Assembly (NCBI GenBank): GCA_023151335.1
Contig: JAKLJF010000072.1
Coordinates: 1-13,009 of the forward strand
Length of the DNA stretch: 13,009 nucleotides
Origin: Thermoanaerobaculia bacterium
GTDB lineage: Bacteria > Bacteroidota > Bacteroidia > Chitinophagales > Saprospiraceae
Direction of reading: 5' to 3'
The notes under the pieces are model-generated. The model worked only from the letters and a program-made list of their open reading frames with translations, was not told the DNA's origin and searched no databases. Position 1 is the stretch's first letter; the number at the start of each line of letters is the position of its first letter. A program made the position numbers and the translations under genes. This document shows, in pieces, positions 7,701-12,680 of the stretch.

Positions 7701-8803
7701 AAGGAATAATTCCCGGAGCCGCCGCCAACATTTAAGGCCGCGCTGCCGCCAATGATGCACCCTGCATTTTGAATGATCTGTGCGGATATTTCGATGGTAT
7801 CGTTACTGCCCGGTATAGTGACGCCAGCCACGAAGGTACACTTATTGGCATCGGTCACGGTGACCGACACCTGCCCTGCCGGGGCTATAAGAGTAAAGTT
7901 AGTGGTCGTATCGGTACTCCACTTTACGCTGTAGGGGGGCGTACCGCCGCCGGCTATTACCGTCGCGCTGCCCGGCTTGCCGCATAAGGCCTCGGTAGTG
8001 ATGATATTAACATCCAGTGGCGGAGGTTCAGTTATGGCCGCGGAGGCAGTGTTGGAGCAACCGTTCGCATCGGTGACAGTGACGGTATAAATTCCGGGAC
8101 TAAGGTTGAAAATATCCGCGGTAAGCGAATCGCCCGTGCTCCACAGGTATGAATACGGCGGCGTACCGGTCATGGCGCCCACATGGATGCTGCCGTCGTT
8201 TGCTCCGAAACAGGAGATCGGCGTGGGCTGGATCATCAGCCAGATACCTTCCGGCCAGAAGAACACGGTATCCTGACCGCTGGCGGTGCAGCCGTTGACG
8301 TCGGTTACCGTTACGGTGAAAACGCCTTCGGAAAGTCCGAATATGGAATCGGATGTCATGCCATTACTCCAGAGGTAGGTATAGGGCGGAGTGCCGCCTT
8401 CCGGTGCAGCAAGTGCGGTGCCGTCGGGCGCCACATCGCAAATCTGGGGTGTGGTGGTCACATTGACGCTGAGCGGCAAAAAAGGTTGGGTGATCGACGC
8501 GGTAGCCGTGGCCGTGTTTTGTCCGGCATCCGTGACCGTAACGGTATACACACCGGCACAAAGACCGGTAATGGTATCATTGCTGATACCGTTGCTCCAT
8601 TGATAGGTATAAGGCCCGGCCCCGCCGCTGCCTGAAGCCACGGCCCAGCCGTTACACTGGCCGAAGCAACTGACATTCATACGCAATATATTCACCTCTA
8701 CCTGGGCGAATAATACCGCCGGCATTAAAAATAAAAGAGCGGCCAGGCCGACAAGAATTCGCATTCGTACGCGCGGATCAGTAGATGTAGATACCATGTG
8801 CAT
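4730..8803 (-). CDS. SprB-repeat cell-surface adhesin with SdrD-like domain and T9SS sorting tail
   Basis: From the ATG at 8803 the protein has 1357 residues. A signal peptide ends near residue 33 (hydrophobic core, then L-F-A-Q). Twelve repeats of about 70-78 residues follow, to about residue 940, each with a C, G-G-T-x-P-Y-x-F/Y-x-W and A-G-T-Y-T-V-T-V-T-D; this is the SprB repeat (PF13573). Repeats 7-11 (residues 487-866) are near-identical, 76 residues each. Next is an SdrD-B-like domain (G-D-F-V-W-L-D-N-D-Q-D-G), then Ig-like and fibronectin-like segments, and a type A sorting domain around Y1281-P-N-P to the C-terminus. SprB in Flavobacterium johnsoniae is the gliding adhesin moved on the surface; this protein is much smaller and an adhesion or filament role is inferred. 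The frame extends to a TTG at 8908, but those 35 residues are not signal-peptide-like. Starts at 8797 or 8764 are also possible. Confidence 0.9.
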   Translation of the reverse strand: MHMVSTSTDPRVRMRILVGLAALLFLMPAVLFAQVEVNILRMNVSCFGQCNGWAVASGSGGAGPYTYQWSNGISNDTITGLCAGVYTVTVTDAGQNTATATASITQPFLPLSVNVTTTPQICDVAPDGTALAAPEGGTPPYTYLWSNGMTSDSIFGLSEGVFTVTVTDVNGCTASGQDTVFFWPEGIWLMIQPTPISCFGANDGSIHVGAMTGTPPYSYLWSTGDSLTADIFNLSPGIYTVTVTDANGCSNTASAAITEPPPLDVNIITTEALCGKPGSATVIAGGGTPPYSVKWSTDTTTNFTLIAPAGQVSVTVTDANKCTFVAGVTIPGSNDTIEISAQIIQNAGCIIGGSAALNVGGGSGNYSFLWNTPNADTTAAVSNVPAGTYTVTVTDVSTTCTGTTTVVIPAAPPLVVDANVTAQATCLAGATATVIITGGTAPFSVLWNNDSTITTLTGLAPGQYTVKVTDSTGCIANDTIQVLPPQLPDVTVQATNPANCIGGGGAATATPTGGTAPYAFAWSGLPDSTASIIDKPAGTYTVTVTDAGGCSDTGSVTIDQAPSPTVTAQATSLANCIGGGGAATATPSGGTVPYSFAWSGLPDTTASIANKPAGTYTVTVTDANSCTAIASVTIDQAPPPTATAQATSLANCIGGGGAAAATPAGGTAPYTFAWSGLPDTTAIISNKPAGTYTVTVTDTKSCTATSSVTIAQAPSPTVTTQMTSLANCIGSGGAATATPAGGTAPYTFAWSSLPDTTANIANKPAGAYTVTVTDANSCTATSSVTIGQTPPPTVSAQAGTLANCIGGGGSATATPAGGTGAYTFAWSGLADTTATIGNKPAGTYTVTVTDANGCTGTGSVTINQAPSPTVAIIASTNVNCTILGSATAQASGGTPPYTYNWGAAGTGPMVINLTAGTYTVTATDANSCTGTASVTITATGDGAGLGDFVWLDNDQDGFQHPIEKGAPNIAVALIQAGPDNQFGTADDITVATTTTDANGKYKFACASPGTYVIKYSGLPTGYQFSKKDNVNNDCKDSDAKPNGFTDPFTVLQGQGDNLCIDAGIHIFCDNVTNAGLICCNQTICEGDTPALIYEVAPPSGGSGGIEFVWMQLIQMGPGMPAWAPIPGANQATYQPGPLFATTSFMRCARRVGCTTFLETNIVTITVLPAGTQGCDPFTGNFTVTALNTATVEVQWTTAPEMMPYRYTVERSADKNQWTGILEMMGYQDAYAPNRYHTMDHAPLEGMNYYRIRRQSPDSAETVSEVREIEMKVAMDESLAVYPNPVSEVLNIRNLMVYDTDARVELFSPNGAWLYTMDIPAGTQQSFELPLGYLPQGIYLVRLRVGSGNVRTVKVSKM
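5595..5983 (-). other. SdrD-B-like calcium-binding domain within the adhesin
   Basis: This segment encodes G-L-G-D-F-V-W-L-D-N-D-Q-D-G, then D-N-Q-F-G-T-A-D-D, D-A-N-G-K-Y-K-F and A-S-P-G-T-Y-V-I-K. That order is typical of the SdrD B-like / SpaA-type fold found in surface proteins. It ends near D-A-G-I-H-I-F-C. The domain boundary is approximate. It probably works as a rigid spacer between the SprB repeats and the C-terminal region. Confidence 0.7.
6206..7345 (-). repeat. Five tandem 228-bp units encoding SprB repeats 7-11
   Basis: Five consecutive units of exactly 228 bp (76 codons) lie at 7118-7345, 6890-7117, 6662-6889, 6434-6661 and 6206-6433. The anchor caggcaaaag (caggcgaaag in the last unit) recurs at 6329, 6557, 6785, 7013 and 7241, always 228 bp apart. 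Protein units share A-N-C-I-G-x-G-G, A-W-S-x-L-x-D-x-T and the K-P-A-G-x-Y-T-V-T-V-T-D core. The flanking repeats 1-6 and 12 are more divergent and vary in length, so this block looks recently expanded or kept uniform by recombination. Confidence 0.9.
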
Positions 8804-8815
8804 CAAAACATTTAA

Positions 8816-8838
8816 AGGAAACCGGTTAGCGGCTTCCT
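8816..8838 (-). other. Hairpin in the adhesin leader
   Basis: Arms AGGAA-a-CCG and CGG-c-TTCCT pair over eight base pairs with one mismatch around a 5-nt loop. It ends 12 nt before the ATG at 8803 and is followed on the minus strand by an A/T-rich stretch. It lies inside the predicted 5' leader and could affect translation or act as an attenuator. The role is inferred from position only. Confidence 0.4.
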
Positions 8839-8945
8839 GCGAGAGACCGGGAGATACCGGATAGGCAGACAAACTGAGACGATACGGTTTTTCGTCCTCG
8901 GGAGGCAAGGATTGAAAAGGGGCGGGTATTAGATGTTAACTGGTA

Positions 8946-8972
8946 CAAAATTACTTTTTTCTGTCATCCCAA
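8946..8972 (-). promoter_or_regulatory. Bacteroidota-type promoter of the adhesin gene
   Basis: On the minus strand TAATTTTG (8953-8946) matches TAnnTTTG exactly. A TTG -33-like box (8972-8970) sits 16 nt upstream. The same TTG-N16-TAATTTTG arrangement occurs in front of dcd. Transcription would start around 8938, giving a leader of about 135 nt to the ATG at 8803. That position also makes the TTG codon at 8908 a possible but less likely start. Confidence 0.5.
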
Positions 8973-9014
8973 CAGTATAGCGCCGACAATTTTACCTTAA
9001 AAATCAAGGCTTTG

Positions 9015-9053
9015 ACGGGCATCCGCCATTTTTATACACAAATGGGATGCCGT
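9015..9053. other. Imperfect hairpin between the terminator and the adhesin promoter
   Basis: ACG-g-GCATCC at the left pairs with GGATGC-CGT at the right with one bulged base. An inner CATTT/AAATG extends the stem around an AT-rich loop. On the plus strand it is followed by CGTTTTAC. No plus-strand gene feeds into it, so if it terminates anything it would be antisense transcription; it may also be a second structure behind the haloperoxidase-like gene. Confidence 0.4.
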
Positions 9054-9084
9054 TTTACAAGGCAGAAAGGAATAGGCAGTAAAA

Positions 9085-9118
9085 TACCCGGCACAGGTTA
9101 ATCGCGCTGTGCCGGGTA
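9085..9118 (-). terminator. Rho-independent terminator of the haloperoxidase-like gene
   Basis: A 12-bp perfect GC-rich stem, TACCCGGCACAG with CTGTGCCGGGTA, closes a 10-nt loop. It begins 35 nt after the stop codon at 9154. On the minus strand the stem runs into ATTTTAC, a short U-run, and an A-run precedes it. On the plus strand TCTTTTTG follows a few bases later, so it could work both ways. Confidence 0.8.
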
Positions 9119-9153
9119 CCAGTCTTTTTGTAGAAGAGTTGTTTGGTGTTAAC

Positions 9154-10515
9154 CTATTTACCCGATGAAACGCCGCTTTTGCGGGTTTTGACTGTCTGCA
9201 ACACATAGTTTCCGATCTCTTTTCCGCATTTCAAACCCGCTTCATTGCCCCGCCGGTAGTGGATACCGCCGTAAAGGCGGCTCATGCCCACCTCGGCAGC
9301 TGCCTCGGCAAACGAGTTGAAGGTCCGGGGCGGAATACCGAATTCCACTTCCGTACTGTCGGTAAAAGAAAAATTTTCCCCAAAAAGCCCGGTCAGCGTG
9401 GCCGCGGCCGCGGCAGAAATGGTGCTGTGCCCGCTGGTGTGTTCCGGGAATGGCGGCGTTTGAATAATGGGCTGCCAGTCGGCGTCGATGTATAAATTGA
9501 TATAAGACTCCGGGCGGATAAGGTTTGAGCGGAATTTTTCATACCAACATGCAATGAATCCGTCGGCCAGGGCGCAAGCCGTGCGTACGTAGGTTTCGGC
9601 CGACAGCATCATATCCGCGTTGGCTTTCCGGCAGGCATGTGCAGCAATATTCATCCAATGGCCGCCGGGGCCGATTTTTTTCTTACCGAACATCAGGTGC
9701 CCGCTCACTTCCATTTTAAAGGGATTGTCGTCCCAGTACCAGGCCGTGGCCTCCTGCTCCGGGGTGATATTTTTTACGATGGTATACACTTCATAAGCCA
9801 AATTGTAAAAGTCGCTGCCTTTCTGCGTGCTGAACGGAATAGGCGGATCGCTTTTAAATTGTGCTGCCGAATCAATTACCCAGGGGCGGATTTTGCCCCA
9901 GTGCGGTTCCAGGGCATCGGCATACTGCGGTGGGGTGGGTCGCCAGCGGGAGGGTTCATGCGTGTCGATGGTGAACTTCGGCGCGCTGCGGGTCTGGGCA
10001 TAGTTGTCCGATTTCGACCAGGTAATGATGTGTTTGGCCACCTGGGCGCCATATTTCATGGAGCGTTCATACACGTCGGGCGGCATATTCATGGCTTTGA
10101 AATCGTCGAGAATTTTCTCCTCCAGTTGCTCGATGTTTTCCTCCGAAAAAACCAATTGTTTGCCCACCATCAACATAGCGGTCACACTGGCCAGCGGATA
10201 ACAATACTCCTTACCTGCTTCCGGTTGTGGCACTGGTTTGAGGCCGGTTAGCTGTCCTGCCAGACTTTGGTATTCCGGGTAGCCGGGCGCCAGCGCTTCA
10301 TAGGCTGCCACGGAGGAGTAGGCATAAATGCGCGAGGCCACCGGCGGCGGAAAAATATCGTGCCGGATGATATCGGTGATCCGGCGGATACCGGCATGCA
10401 GAAACTCCGGGTTTTGGGCTTTTTCCTGGTAATCTTTGCTGTATTGCTGGCAAGCCGGCGCCCATAGTAGCACCGCGAAAGCCATCAGTAAGCCGGAATG
10501 TAATGTACGTTTCAT
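9154..10515 (-). CDS. Exported PAP2 / vanadium-dependent haloperoxidase-like protein
   Basis: From the ATG at 10515 the protein has 453 residues. The N-terminus is a signal peptide ending A-P-A-C22-Q-Q, a plausible though imperfect lipobox, so it is probably a periplasmic or outer-membrane lipoprotein. The family signature is visible: K327-F-R-S-N-L-I-R334-P, P357-E-H-T-S-G-H363, and S412-R413-L-Y-G-G-I-H419. These correspond to the phosphate/vanadate-binding Lys, Arg, Gly-His, Arg and catalytic His of the PAP2/vanadium chloroperoxidase fold. After H419 the sequence is Y-R-R-G-N-E-A-G, with Gly where classical haloperoxidases have Asp. Whether it is a haloperoxidase or an acid phosphatase cannot be told from sequence. 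The frame extends to a TTG at 10566, but that codon overlaps the -7 promoter box, which favours 10515. A strong terminator follows. Confidence 0.87.
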   Translation of the reverse strand: MKRTLHSGLLMAFAVLLWAPACQQYSKDYQEKAQNPEFLHAGIRRITDIIRHDIFPPPVASRIYAYSSVAAYEALAPGYPEYQSLAGQLTGLKPVPQPEAGKEYCYPLASVTAMLMVGKQLVFSEENIEQLEEKILDDFKAMNMPPDVYERSMKYGAQVAKHIITWSKSDNYAQTRSAPKFTIDTHEPSRWRPTPPQYADALEPHWGKIRPWVIDSAAQFKSDPPIPFSTQKGSDFYNLAYEVYTIVKNITPEQEATAWYWDDNPFKMEVSGHLMFGKKKIGPGGHWMNIAAHACRKANADMMLSAETYVRTACALADGFIACWYEKFRSNLIRPESYINLYIDADWQPIIQTPPFPEHTSGHSTISAAAAATLTGLFGENFSFTDSTEVEFGIPPRTFNSFAEAAAEVGMSRLYGGIHYRRGNEAGLKCGKEIGNYVLQTVKTRKSGVSSGK

Positions 10516-10563
10516 GATGGCAAATACTGTTGATTGCGCTGATAAAATCGGTTCAGGAGAGGA

Positions 10564-10571
10564 CAAAGGTA
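10564..10571 (-). promoter_or_regulatory. -7 promoter element of the haloperoxidase-like gene
   Basis: TACCTTTG on the minus strand matches TAnnTTTG exactly, 48 bp upstream of the ATG at 10515. No TTG box is seen at the matching distance. It overlaps the alternative TTG start at 10566, so a transcript from here could not use that start. It also suggests that this gene has its own promoter despite lying 100 bp behind dcd. Confidence 0.45.
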
Positions 10572-10615
10572 CCCAGGCAGGTGGCTTGAGGACTTAAAAA
10601 GCCCTTAAAGACTCA

Positions 10616-11161
10616 TTATAAATTATTTTCAAAATTCTTCCACATCATACTTTCCACCGGTTTATCGGTGCGGAGGTTGTATTTGGCGCCTGGTTTTTTG
10701 TTGTAATAATTTTCAATGTCGCCTTCGATGGCAAAATAGATCAACTGACCGATCGGCATGCCTGCGTATACCCGCACCGGCTGAACGCAGGAAATTTCGA
10801 GCGTCCAGGTATTGGAAAATCCTACGTCGCCTTTGCCGGCCGTAGCATGAATGTCGATGCCCAGCCGTCCAACGCTGCTCTTGCCTTCCAGAAAAGGTAC
10901 GGCGCTGTGCGTTTCGGTGTATTCTTCCGTGACGCCGAGGTACAGCGTACCCGGCTGCAACACGAAACCATCTTCCGGAATTTCAAGCAGGTCTATCGGG
11001 TTGTGGATTTTAGCGTCGAGCACACGGTTGCGGTATACGCCGAGATATTTACCGAGGTGCACGTCGTAGGAGTTAGTACCCAGGCAGTCGCGCCGGAAGG
11101 GCTCGATCACGATGTCGCCCGCGGCGATGGCTTCCAGGATTTTTTTATCGGAGAGGATCAT
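10616..11161 (-). CDS. dcd: dCTP deaminase
   Basis: The protein has 181 residues, a usual length for the family. It deaminates dCTP to dUTP in the cytoplasm, feeding thymidylate synthesis. Key segments are the N-terminal MILSDKKI, P-F-R-R-D-C-L-G-T-N-S-Y-D-V-H-L (21-36), L-E-G-K-S-S-V-G-R-L-G (91-101) and H-A-T-A-G-K-G-D-V-G-F (105-115), then the likely catalytic Glu in T-L-E122-I. I-G-Q139-L and A-K-Y-N-L in the C-terminal lid are also present. The G-D-V-G-F...W-T-L-E-I version differs from E. coli Dcd (D-P-G-W) but I recall it from other bacterial dCTP deaminases. A dUTP-hydrolysing bifunctional form cannot be excluded. An in-frame TAA 21 nt upstream fixes the start near 11161. The leader carries the octamer array. 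Confidence 0.93.
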   Translation of the reverse strand: MILSDKKILEAIAAGDIVIEPFRRDCLGTNSYDVHLGKYLGVYRNRVLDAKIHNPIDLLEIPEDGFVLQPGTLYLGVTEEYTETHSAVPFLEGKSSVGRLGIDIHATAGKGDVGFSNTWTLEISCVQPVRVYAGMPIGQLIYFAIEGDIENYYNKKPGAKYNLRTDKPVESMMWKNFENNL

Positions 11162-11181
11162 CTGAATGACTAATGACGATT

Positions 11182-11285
11182 AATGACGCAATGACGCAAT
11201 GACGCAATGACGCAATGACGCAATGACGCAATGACGCAATGACGCAATGACGCAATGACGCAATGACGCAATGACGCAATGACGC
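11182..11285. repeat. Thirteen perfect tandem copies of the octamer AATGACGC
   Basis: The unit AATGACGC (GCGTCATT on the minus strand) repeats 13 times without a mismatch over 104 bp. Towards dcd it decays into aatgacga and aatgac with extra bases (11165-11181). There are no spacers, so it is not CRISPR. The minus strand has no stop codon inside the array, but a TAA at 11180-11182 separates it from the dcd frame. It starts 20 bp from the dcd ATG and lies just downstream of the predicted dcd promoter, so it would form most of the dcd leader. A unit of 8 bp is prone to slipped-strand copy-number change. Confidence 0.97.
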
Positions 11286-11295
11286 ACAAAGCGCG

Positions 11296-11322
11296 CAAAA
11301 TTAGCCTAAAAGCCAAAAGCAA
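11296..11322 (-). promoter_or_regulatory. Bacteroidota-type promoter of dcd
   Basis: TAATTTTG on the minus strand (11303-11296) matches TAnnTTTG. TTG (11322-11320) lies 16 nt upstream, the same layout as the adhesin promoter. A start about 5-8 nt downstream would fall at the edge of the octamer array, giving a leader of roughly 125 nt made mainly of the repeat. Confidence 0.5.
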
Positions 11323-11367
11323 CGCCGATTACTCCAAACTTTCGCCCGAAAATCTTGTTTCGCCGCC

Positions 11368-11727
11368 ATGAAAAAGACACTGGTGCTGGGCGCCACTACT
11401 CATCCCAACCGCTACGCCTACCTGGCCGTACACCGGTTGCTGCATCACGGGCATGAGTTGGTGTTGGTAGGTATACGCGACGGCGAGGTAGCCGGTTTAC
11501 CCATCCTCCACGGTACGCCGGAGGTACAGGACGTGGATACCATCACGCTTTACATCGGCCCGCAGCGCCAGCCGGCCTACTACGACTACATCCTTTCCCT
11601 CAAACCCAGACGGATCATTTTTAACCCCGGGACGGAGAATCCGGAACTGGAGGAACTGGCTGAAAAGCACGGAATTGAAGCGGTGGAAGCCTGTACGCTG
11701 GTCATGTTGGCGTTGAACACATATTGA
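11368..11727 (+). CDS. CoA-binding domain protein (Rossmann fold, YccU-like)
   Basis: The protein has 119 residues. It opens M-K-K-T-L-V-L-G-A-T-T-H-P-N-R-Y-A-Y, a nucleotide-binding loop at the first beta strand. R-L-L-H-H-G-H-E-L-V-L-V-G, P-R-R-I-I-F-N-P-G-T-E-N (about 80-91) and V-E-A-C-T-L-V-M-L at the end follow. This order matches single-domain CoA-binding proteins (CoA_binding_2, PF13380), which resemble the N-terminal domain of succinyl-CoA synthetase alpha. Its ligand and cellular role are not established; it is cytosolic with no signal peptide. Start choice is clear: the ATG begins the first beta strand. The gene is divergent from dcd and ends 12 bp before the stop of the opposing unknown gene, so transcripts converge here. 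Confidence 0.9.
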   Translation: MKKTLVLGATTHPNRYAYLAVHRLLHHGHELVLVGIRDGEVAGLPILHGTPEVQDVDTITLYIGPQRQPAYYDYILSLKPRRIIFNPGTENPELEELAEKHGIEAVEACTLVMLALNTY

Positions 11728-11739
11728 GGCCTAAGGTTG

Positions 11740-12609
11740 CTATTCGGGCCTAAGCCGAATACTTCCGTTCATTTCAATCCATCCTAAAGAGAACGTTCGT
11801 CCAGGGTCAAAATACCGCTCGGTTATGTAGCCATTGTCGATATTTTTATCATTCGGCAAAATGAGGGCCAAGCCCCAGGTCTTTCCTCTTCGTTTTTTTC
11901 GGTATAAAATATAACCCGAGACGCCCTTGTTAAATCGAAAAGTGATGTTCCCTAACACCTTGTAGTCTTCATTACATTCCCAGGCGCTTTCTTTGTTTAA
12001 AATTCTCGGTTGGTTACGTAATGCAATGGATTTTGTTGTCTCGAAATATTCAAAATCAAATGCAAGCGTATCCATTTCCATTTCTCCATGCCAGAGCAAT
12101 TCCCATTTTTCCGGATTGAAGGAGCCCGGTAAAATTTTTGCGACATAAATGGCATTGAAAAAACTGCAACAACACGCTTCGTTACGGGCAAATACCGTTG
12201 TGCCATGCGCTTCATATTTAAGGTCAATCACGGTTCCTCCCATATTATCGACCCGAACGTATTTTCCATTTTTAAAAAGAAACAACCCGGTTTCAGTGTA
12301 AGGCATACACGGACCCGAAAATACGATGTCGTTCAAGCTATCCCGATTCAGATCGATCCAGTGAAAATCATCAATGGCCGACCCACTGGCCTTAGCGGGT
12401 TCCGTCAGGCAATTCGTCTTAAAATCTTTCGATGCGATAACCGCTTTCAAGTGCTCAATTGCTTCGCCGCTTTCCTGTTTCCACCCCTCAAAAGAATCTT
12501 TAAAAATAAGACTGACCAGTTGCCGTGGGTCAGGCGACTGTCCCGCCAAGTGAACGGACCAAACCAACAGGTAAAGTAATCTGAGCGTTCCGGAATATCT
12601 GAAAATCAT
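11740..12609 (-). CDS. Exported protein of unknown function
   Basis: The protein has 289 residues and I do not recognise it as a whole. The N-terminus MIFRYSGTLRLLYLLVWSVHLAGQ looks like a signal peptide. Residues 84-97 (F-H-W-I-D-L-N-R-D-S-L-N-D-I) resemble the D-x-N-x-D-x-x-x-D loop of FG-GAP/VCBS-type repeats, but only one copy is seen, so a beta-propeller is not supported. Cysteines occur as C-L-T, G-P-C-M, A-C-C-C-S and W-E-C-N. The C-terminus has no Y-P-N-P sorting tail, so T9SS export is not indicated. Its codons are visibly more AT-rich than those of neighbours on both sides, which could mean transfer or relaxed selection. The ATG at 12609 lies just after a TAnnTTTG box. Confidence 0.75.
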   Translation of the reverse strand: MIFRYSGTLRLLYLLVWSVHLAGQSPDPRQLVSLIFKDSFEGWKQESGEAIEHLKAVIASKDFKTNCLTEPAKASGSAIDDFHWIDLNRDSLNDIVFSGPCMPYTETGLFLFKNGKYVRVDNMGGTVIDLKYEAHGTTVFARNEACCCSFFNAIYVAKILPGSFNPEKWELLWHGEMEMDTLAFDFEYFETTKSIALRNQPRILNKESAWECNEDYKVLGNITFRFNKGVSGYILYRKKRRGKTWGLALILPNDKNIDNGYITERYFDPGRTFSLGWIEMNGSIRLRPE

Positions 12610-12628
12610 TTTTTTTCAGGCGATATTG

Positions 12629-12636
12629 CAAATATA
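12629..12636 (-). promoter_or_regulatory. -7 promoter element of the unknown exported protein gene
   Basis: TATATTTG on the minus strand matches TAnnTTTG exactly and ends 19 bp before the ATG at 12609, giving a short leader of about 10-15 nt. No TTG box is visible at 16-20 nt. Confidence 0.45.
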
Positions 12637-12657
12637 ACCCATTGCGCTCCATTTTAC

Positions 12658-12680
12658 GCCGCATTTTTGCGCCATGCGGC
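12658..12680 (+). other. Hairpin covering the start codon of the glycosyltransferase gene
   Basis: GCCGCAT (12658-12664) and ATGCGGC (12674-12680) are perfect 7-bp complements around a 9-nt loop. The second arm begins with the ATG start codon itself. If transcription starts upstream of 12658, the start codon would be paired in the mRNA. No promoter was identified, so this is uncertain. Confidence 0.4.

Larger units (their letters stand above)
8804..9153. other. Intergenic region between haloperoxidase-like and adhesin genes
   Basis: This 350-bp stretch contains the terminator of the upstream gene (9085-9118), a second imperfect hairpin (9015-9053), a promoter for the adhesin gene (8946-8972) and a short leader hairpin (8816-8838). 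Open frames crossing it on either strand have no recognisable protein character. Confidence 0.6.
11162..11367. other. Divergent intergenic region dcd / CoA-binding gene
   Basis: The 206-bp gap holds three decayed GTCATT copies (minus strand) next to dcd, then the 13-copy octamer array, then about 80 bp with the dcd promoter. I see no TAnnTTTG on the plus strand for the CoA-binding gene, so its promoter is unassigned. Confidence 0.55.

Noticed and set aside
8804..8908. N-terminal extension of the adhesin to a TTG at 8908
   Set aside because: The added 35 residues are polar and push the signal peptide inward; the ATG codons at 8803, 8797 or 8764 fit better.
11182..11285. CRISPR array
   Set aside because: The 8-bp units are directly adjacent with no spacers, and no cas gene is nearby.
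11182..11285. Chain of overlapping plus-strand mini-ORFs (M-T-Q-stop) from each ATGA in the array
   Set aside because: This follows automatically from the 8-bp unit. No plus-strand promoter is visible upstream of the array, so translation is unlikely.
11743..11759. Small stem TTCGG...CCGAA between the convergent genes as a terminator
   Set aside because: Only five base pairs, no T-run on either strand, and it lies inside the coding end of the unknown exported gene.
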